Part shown: piece after piece, positions 58,187-64,000 of the stretch
Numbering within the stretch: the first letter of the stretch is position 1
Layout of the letters: each line of letters starts with the position of its first letter
Source: Pardosa pseudoannulata
Taxonomy: Eukaryota > Arthropoda > Arachnida > Araneae > Lycosidae
DNA length: 64,000 bases
Assembly (NCBI GenBank): GCA_032207245.1
Contig: CM063507.1
Span: 94,317,646 to 94,381,645, forward strand
Direction: 5' to 3'
Position numbers and translations under genes: made by a program
The notes under the pieces: generated by a model
Seen by the model: only the letters and a program-made list of their open reading frames with translations
The model's database searches: none
Told to the model about the DNA's origin: nothing

Positions 58187-59190
58187 TTCCACACTATGGT
58201 CCCTTATTGACCGCTGCAGTGCTGGCCTGATAGTTACCTTGGTATGATGGTTTAAAGGCCCCTCCACACTATGGTCCACAGCATGCCATTACCACTGTCT
58301 GGAGGGGGTATGCCTTATCGTTGTCGATGGCGGAGGATGGCTTCGGAAGAGGTTTTTGCTCTCGACTTATTTAGTGGCCTAATGTGTGGATGCAGTCTGT
58401 ACATCATCGTCCAAGGTCACCATCAAGAAGTGGTGAACAATCAGCCATAGTGTCCACACTATTGTCAATTGTTCACCACTTCCTGATGGTGATCTTGAAC
58501 GATGCTTCACGGGTTGCATTCACACACTAGACCACTAAATAAGCCGAACACATGGTTTCGTCCATAGGGTCTACTGCGCACTTTAGTTGCGCATCTGGCT
58601 GCCTTTGATGTTTGGAGAAAAACCACCTCGGAAGCACCAAACACCATCTTCTTTTTTCTAAAGGCCCCTCCACACTACGGTCCACTGCAAGCCATTATCT
58701 GTAGGGATGTATGGCTTACTGTGATTGACGATGACAGACGATAAAATGGCCTTGGCGGACGATGGCTTCGCAGGCGGTTTTTCTCCAAAGATCAAAAGGC
58801 AGCCAGGTACGCAACTAAAGTGCGCAGTAGACCCTATGGACGAATCCACTCTCTGGGCTGATTTAGTGGCCGAGCGTGTGGGTGCAACCCGTGAACCATC
58901 GTTCAAGGTCACCATCAGGAAGTGGTGAAGAATTGGCCATAATGTAGAGGCTACATAAGAGTTGCATCCATACACTGGGCCACTAAATAAGCCGAACTCG
59001 TGGATGCGTCCTCTAACAACTACGCACTTTAATAGCGCATGGTGACTGCCTTTGATATTTAGAGAAAAACCGCTTCATAAGCCATCCTCTGCCATGGCTC
59101 TTTTATCATCTGCTACCATCGATCACGATAAGCTTTACCTCTTACCACAGTGGAAATGGCTTACAGTGGGCCATAGTGGGAAAAGTCCAT
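58187..59190. repeat. 300-bp foldback repeat cluster C, mixed orientation
   Basis: Direct units at about 58258-58455 and 58667-58960 alternate with inverted parts at about 58460-58640 and 58965-59185, sharing the internal marks of clusters A and B. Confidence 0.85.
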
Positions 59191-59322
59191 AATTTAACCT
59201 CCACACTATGTATTAATATGTATTGTATTGCTGTGTATTGTATTATTTGTATTGTATGTTGTTGTTCTATTTTTGTATTTCATATTATGCATTTCTATCT
59301 TATCTCTGTAATTGTATTTTGT

Positions 59323-59403
59323 AACTGTGGAACTTTCGTATGAAGGCGAGAATACCGTCGTGACGTTGGTCACTCATGGTTGTGGGACTTCGGCTGGGTC
59401 AAC
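59323..59403 (+). repeat. 81-bp exact direct repeat, left copy
   Basis: Begins AACTGTGGAACTTTCGTATG and ends CGGCTGGGTCAAC. No difference was seen from 60311-60391. Confidence 0.95.
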
Positions 59404-59539
59404 GTATTGTGTGGTTATGTACTGTAATTTTGTTGTTGTTATGTAACGTTTGATGTAATTTTGGCTTTGTAATTTTTAATAAATAAGGTGACTAAATACA
59501 ACACAGAAAGTATATTAGGTAAATTTAACTCTCTTTTAA

Positions 59540-60241
59540 CACATTGTGTGCAGATACATTTCCCAGTGGAATTGTACCGGGAGCGGACGTTTTGAGCGTC
59601 AATTTAGTTATTCAGTTAAATCTCAATTGATCGAAAATTATTTCATTTTTTAACCAACTTTTATATTGAAATATATAAACAAATAGGTAAATAGACAAAT
59701 AAACAAATATATATATATATATATATATAGTATCATTTTCGCAAGGATAAATAAAAAGTTAATTTTAAATCTAAATTTTTTTAATGAACCTTCCTGTTCT
59801 GTGGTTCCGCATCGACTGATGTAAAAACTAGTTTTTATTTGTCTAAATTTTTCTATAATCTATGTAGTAGACAAGAACATTCGGCTTCGTTTTCCTGTAT
59901 ATACCGTTATTTTTGTACCCACAAACAAACCATGTTGTTACACTAACCCGTACTAGTACGTGACCCGCGCTCAAGTATCAGTCGTCAGAAAACGTACTAT
60001 ATGTCTCCCGTGCTCAAGTATCCATCGTCAGAAAACGTACTAGTACGTGTCCCGCGCTTAAATATTAATCGTCAGAAAACGTAATAGTATGTCTCCCGAG
60101 CTCAAGTATCAATCGTCTGAAAACATACTAGTACGTGTCCCGAGCTCAAGTATCAATTGTCAGAAAACGTACTAGAACACGTACCGCGCTCAAGTATCAA
60201 TCGTCAGGAAACATACTAGTACGTGTCTCGCATACAATGTG
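59540..60241. mobile_element. TTAA-flanked element, CACATTGTGTGC ends, with tandem repeats
   Basis: TTAA at 59536-59539 and 60242-60245. Termini CACATTGTGTGC and GCATACAATGTG. The right third is a tandem array. Confidence 0.75.
59945..60237. repeat. About 47-bp tandem repeat, six units
   Basis: Units share TACTAGTACGTG-CCCGCG, CTCAAGTATCAATCGTCAG and AAAACGTACTAG. Copies diverge by a few bases each. Confidence 0.92.
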
Positions 60242-60310
60242 TTAAGACTGTTGGAAGTTTAGATTTAGCATTCTTGATCCAAGACCGGAACAGATGGTAG
60301 GTGGATCCCG

Positions 60311-60391
60311 AACTGTGGAACTTTCGTATGAAGGCGAGAATACCGTCGTGACGTTGGTCACTCATGGTTGTGGGACTTCGGCTGGGTCAAC
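60311..60391 (+). repeat. 81-bp exact direct repeat, right copy
   Basis: Identical by eye to 59323-59403, 988 bases downstream. The pair encloses the TTAA element. Confidence 0.95.
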
Positions 60392-62000
60392 CTATGAATT
60401 GTAAACATTTTATAACGTGGAAGATTCTTGACATCATTCCCGGTTTCTTTTGAACCATCCCAACTCATCAATAAAAATAACCTTGCAGAATAAAAGATGA
60501 TCACACCACATGCGATGGTAACTGACTTTATTTTTTTAAATATCATCACTGAATTAAAAAAAAAACGTCTTAAAAAACAATAATTTTAATGTAATAAAAA
60601 ACAGGCATCTTCATTAAGCATAGAACATATGGAGTAACGAGACACAGCACTCTAATCGTCAAAATAATAACACCATACAGCATGACGAGCGACTGGCCTT
60701 TATATATTCAGCTGGTTGTCAAATACACAGTTTACAAAACAAATTAGCATGTCATGGGGACTTCTTCACGGAATAGAAGAAATAAACAATTAGGAAGTGC
60801 TGGTTAAATTGAAGAAACTAAACTGAAGATTACTGTTGATTAAATCGTTTGATTAATTCAGATTCTTTTACTGTGATTGAATGCTACTAGTGTTGCGAAC
60901 ACCCCTCGCGCGGAAATAACGAACTATGTTGAAGCCATTATCGAAATTCCAATGTTTTCAGTTTGTATTCAGTTTTGTGGCAACGCTGTAAATTATTATT
61001 CTTTTCAGTATTCTGAGTTTTTGGTTCGCTTCGGCGAATGTTGCTAGCTTTTAGAAAGTGAATAAATGTGTTATTATAGTTTTAAAATATCCCTGTGAGA
61101 TTATTTTGACTTCCTATTTACTTTTTTTGACAGCCGTTAAGCATCGGATAGATGCACCAGAGCCCAATTAATATTTAGTTTTATAAATGTGTTACGAGAT
61201 GCAACAACTAGCCTTGACAAAACGATAACATTTATTTTCACTACATAAAAGACAAGTTACAACGCATATTAAAACAAAAAATACTACATCTCTTAAAAAT
61301 AGTCGAGAGTTCAATCTTTTTTCTTCAGAACACGTCACTAAATCTTTACGAGTTGAGCAGTCACCTAGCTGCTCAAAGCAGACGATAGAATTCACGCGAC
61401 AGTTACAATAATAAAAATGTTATCCAGTGTGTGGTGGAAACAAAATAGGCAATAAATTTCAAGTGAACATGAATTCCACTTATGCTCTGTACGCAGGTGC
61501 TGCTCATTGGAAATTATTAACACGACAGCAATTAAATCAATTCTGAAATGTAACACGAGGACAAAGTGGTATGTAATTTTAAAATTCCTTCGTGTATCGT
61601 AAATATGTTAACCTTAACAACAACAGAGAAATTCACAGATTTTTTTTCCTTTTTTCTTCTTTTGTGATAGAAAAAGAAAGAGAATTCTGGAAAGTTCTCC
61701 GTTGCGAGAAAGTTTTTTATGTACATACGCGGTTCCTGATGAACTGGTAGGCATTTAGAAACTTAAGCAACGCCGACTGCCTCGTGTAGCTAGTAAATAA
61801 ATAGGTTATGAAGCCCCTTTCATCTAGCAACAACCGAAAGAATTTTCAAAGCAGGTCACAGCTGGCCCAAAAGGTATTACCTCCATCAACCGGGCAGAAG
61901 TGCGAGGTGACAGGTCTGTAGCATCAATTTAATAGGAACTGCTTTTTTTTTCTCTCTCATTCTCAGTTATCTAGATTGGATAGGTTAACTGTCACCGTAT
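60392..62000. other. Unclassified intergenic DNA
   Basis: Nothing recognised. Open frames on the - strand at 61192-61395 and 61532-61726 lack family motifs. Confidence 0.4.
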
Positions 62001-62003
62001 TTC

Positions 62004-62290
62004 CAGAGCCGGATCTGGACTGAATTTCGCCCCAAGCTATACAAAAAACAGAGCCCCCTGTTGCTTTAAAGTTTAGGATAAAATCCCATTTGTTCTATTT
62101 AAATGAAGTGTTTTATTATTGATATAGTATATACACACTAAGGCCTAGGGCCCGTAATTTTTGGGGCCCTAAAATTAGGTTCTTATTTTTTATTTTTATT
62201 TAACAGATAAACATGATATTCATAATTATTGCTGAAATTTATCCAAATTATGACGAATTGTTGATTGATAAAGTCGACAAGTGTGGACAA
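62004..62290 (+). mobile_element. Possible hAT left end
   Basis: CAGAGCCGGATCTGGACTGA followed by GCCCC, and a later GGCCC...GGGCCC block near 62149-62169, resemble termini of ZMYM-like hAT elements. The transposase tail at 63129 is a plausible partner. Confidence 0.35.
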
Positions 62291-62300
62291 GCGTTCCCGC

Positions 62301-62965
62301 TGTGACGCCTTTAATCTTCTCAAATGATAGGTAACGGGAATAAGGGATCACGGTCAAATATAAAATTGGAAATTTACTTTAATTCTCGATTAAATACGGC
62401 TATTTACAAAGGAAGGTTAATTTCTGAATCATGTAGAACTGCAAAGGACGGTTGCCGGTAAAACTTCCTCACGACGACTCCAGTCGAAAGAAAACCAAGA
62501 GATTTAATAATCTCTTACAAATGGGGAGGTTTTTCAGGGTGTAATCAAATCCAATTTATCCCCCGTTCGGTAACTGAGATTCTGCCGCTCCCTATATGAG
62601 CGGACTTTACGAATCACTCGAACTAGCAAGATGTAGCTGGTAAAAAAAAAGGCGAAAGCCTCCACGAGGTCAACACACCTCCGAAATAAATGACGAAAAG
62701 CCCTGAGTCGCAAAATTGTAGGCTTTTTATACCTGGGGGGTCAGTTACGGTTCCGCCAATTGTTTTTTGGATCAATTAAGATCCCAGTTACTTGAGAACT
62801 CCAGCTAAAGTTACAGTTATACTTTTTAGCTGCATTCTCATTCGCTGGCTGTCTCTTCACGGAATTTCAGAGCATTCATTAACGAGATCCATCTGGGGCG
62901 TATTCGTCTATCCAGTCCGATTGTCAAGATCCCCGACTCTGCGACGCCACGCTATTGTCCAGGTA
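62301..62965 (-). mobile_element. LTR-like sequence
   Basis: TGTGACGCC at the left. On the - strand CCAGGTATAAAAAGCC (near 62729-62744) is a strong TATA box and ATTAAA lies near 62390. The right boundary is uncertain. It may split a hAT element. Confidence 0.35.
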
Positions 62966-63128
62966 AGCAGGTGTACTACGGTCAGCTGTTTTGGAGCGTG
63001 TCGGACAAAGGGGAGTCTTCACACCGCGCTTATGCATCCACGACCACGAGTGTCGATGTATTTAAATACGATCGAGCCTTGCGCTTATCAAAACTATTAA
63101 CAATAAATTCAAAACAATTTTTCATTAT

Positions 63129-63437
63129 AGGGATGTTAATGATTCTTCAATAGAGGAATTAGAATGTTATGAACAATTTAAGACTTTTACAAGTAAAGAA
63201 AATATTATTTCGCCTGTATCCATGTGGTCATTTATTCACGAAAATAATATTATCACAACATTCCATAATTTAAACATAATTCTGAGAATTTATTTAACCC
63301 TTCCAATAAGCAATGCAAGCGGTGAGAGATCATTCTCAGTAATGGCCAGAATAAAAAAATTTTTAAGATCCACATTAGGCCAACAAAAATTAAATTGTTT
63401 ATCATTACTTTATATAGAAAAAGAGTTACAGTCGAAC
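63129..63437 (+). pseudogene. hAT transposase C-terminal (dimerisation) fragment
   Basis: The open frame reads RDVNDSSIEELECYEQFKTF, MWSFIHENNII, then ILRIYLTLPISNASGERSFS and FLRSTLGQQKLNCLSLLYIE. The LPIS-A-GERSFS ... LRST..Q..LN.L..L.IE pattern is the conserved C-terminus of hAT transposases, close to the ZMYM1-like group. It is cut off at the right by the pogo-like element at 63429. The rest of the transposase is absent. Confidence 0.85.
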
Positions 63438-63754
63438 TTCGATAACTCGAAGTCCCAGGGGACCGCCAAAAATATTCGACTTATCTGAAGTTCGAGTTAT
63501 TGAAGTCACCTACCATTCGTCTCAACTGGGTCGACATGGTTTAAATGGTTTGACATGTGCCATAATACTGTAGTTGTACGCATTTCAATTTTTAAATAGC
63601 CTATGTAAACAACAAGAGAAAAGATTGGGTTCAAAAGATTTATTAAAACTTAAGAAATTTGGCCTCATTACATATTAATTAGTTTACATACCATGTAAAT
63701 CTCATTTGAAAAAAGCACTTGAAAAAAACTGACCACATTAAGCGGAGTCAACTG
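63429..63754. mobile_element. pogo/Tigger-like MITE
   Basis: TA (63427-63428) and TA (63755-63756) flank 326 bp. Left CAGTCGAACTTCGATAACTC and complement of right CAGTTGACTCCGCTTAATG are related pogo-type termini. Confidence 0.65.
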
Positions 63755-64000
63755 TAAATAAATTATCTTGATATGTCTGATTTCATTCATACAAAATTTT
63801 TAAAAAATATTTTCAATATCAATTTTTTTTTACTTTTTACTTGCGGACCCCATATGTAGTTATTTTACTTTATACGTATATCAGCCACTGCACATTATGG
63901 TGTGTAAACATCTGTTAATGCACTTGTTCACAAACATTACTGCTATCCTGCATCAAAAACTAGACATTAACCTCACTTGTTTAAGAACCATTTTGATATC

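Noticed and set aside
55764..58975. Several 60-105-codon open frames with QRQPDAQLK and KPSFKVTIRKW-like motifs
   Set aside because: The shared motifs come from the 300-bp foldback repeat in different frames and strands, not from a gene family.
59945..60237. CRISPR-like repeat array
   Set aside because: Units are contiguous tandem repeats without unique spacers in eukaryotic DNA inside a TTAA element.

Overview
This is a eukaryotic nuclear window, A+T-rich and densely packed with transposable elements. One conserved cellular gene is recognisable: the 3' two thirds of a USP14-type proteasome-associated deubiquitinase on the + strand. It has twelve exons with GT-AG introns between 3714 and 33028. 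The 5' exons, carrying the ubiquitin-like domain and the catalytic cysteine, must lie upstream of position 1. The organism is probably an arthropod and perhaps a spider. That is an inference from the USP14 protein, the large A+T-rich introns and the mix of Tc1, hAT, piggyBac, pogo and Helitron elements; no marker in the window proves it.

Region 1-33028 is USP14 and its introns. The introns hold solo-LTR candidates, hAT-like elements (two with perfect 8-bp target duplications), TTAA-flanked piggyBac-like elements, a TA-flanked element with long inverted ends, a Helitron-like element, a pogo/Tigger remnant, tRNA-derived SINEs, and two families whose duplications look 6 bp long (ends CAGACATGCC and CATGGTTTCC). 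Several elements are nested. Intron 8 also holds a broken coding region of an unnamed invertebrate family on the - strand, split by a SINE with a perfect 13-bp duplication.

Region 33029-33383 is the USP14 3' UTR, with an AATAAA only a few bases before a repeat copy. From about 33384 to the end I find no intact cellular gene. In order there are a piggyBac element with a decayed transposase (34488-36620), a hAT-like transposase remnant split by another insertion (37281-38748), a small hAT derivative (39380-39842), a near full-length but frameshifted Tc1 element (41745-42917), a Helitron-like element (43150-44042), nested TTAA elements (44388-46214), a piggyBac derivative keeping the C-terminal zinc-finger region (46738-47289, with an inverted relative at 53947-54505), a second broken Tc1 copy (47907-48684), and arrays of a roughly 300-bp foldback repeat (50829-51760, 55775-56973, 58187-59190). 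The end holds a TTAA element full of 45-bp repeats, another LTR candidate, a hAT transposase C-terminus and a pogo-like MITE.

Apart from USP14, which trims ubiquitin chains at the proteasome, the content is a layered transposon record. The points most worth following are the two unclassified 6-bp-duplication families, the diversity of TTAA families beside decayed piggyBac coding parts, the modular foldback arrays, and several near-perfect hairpins.
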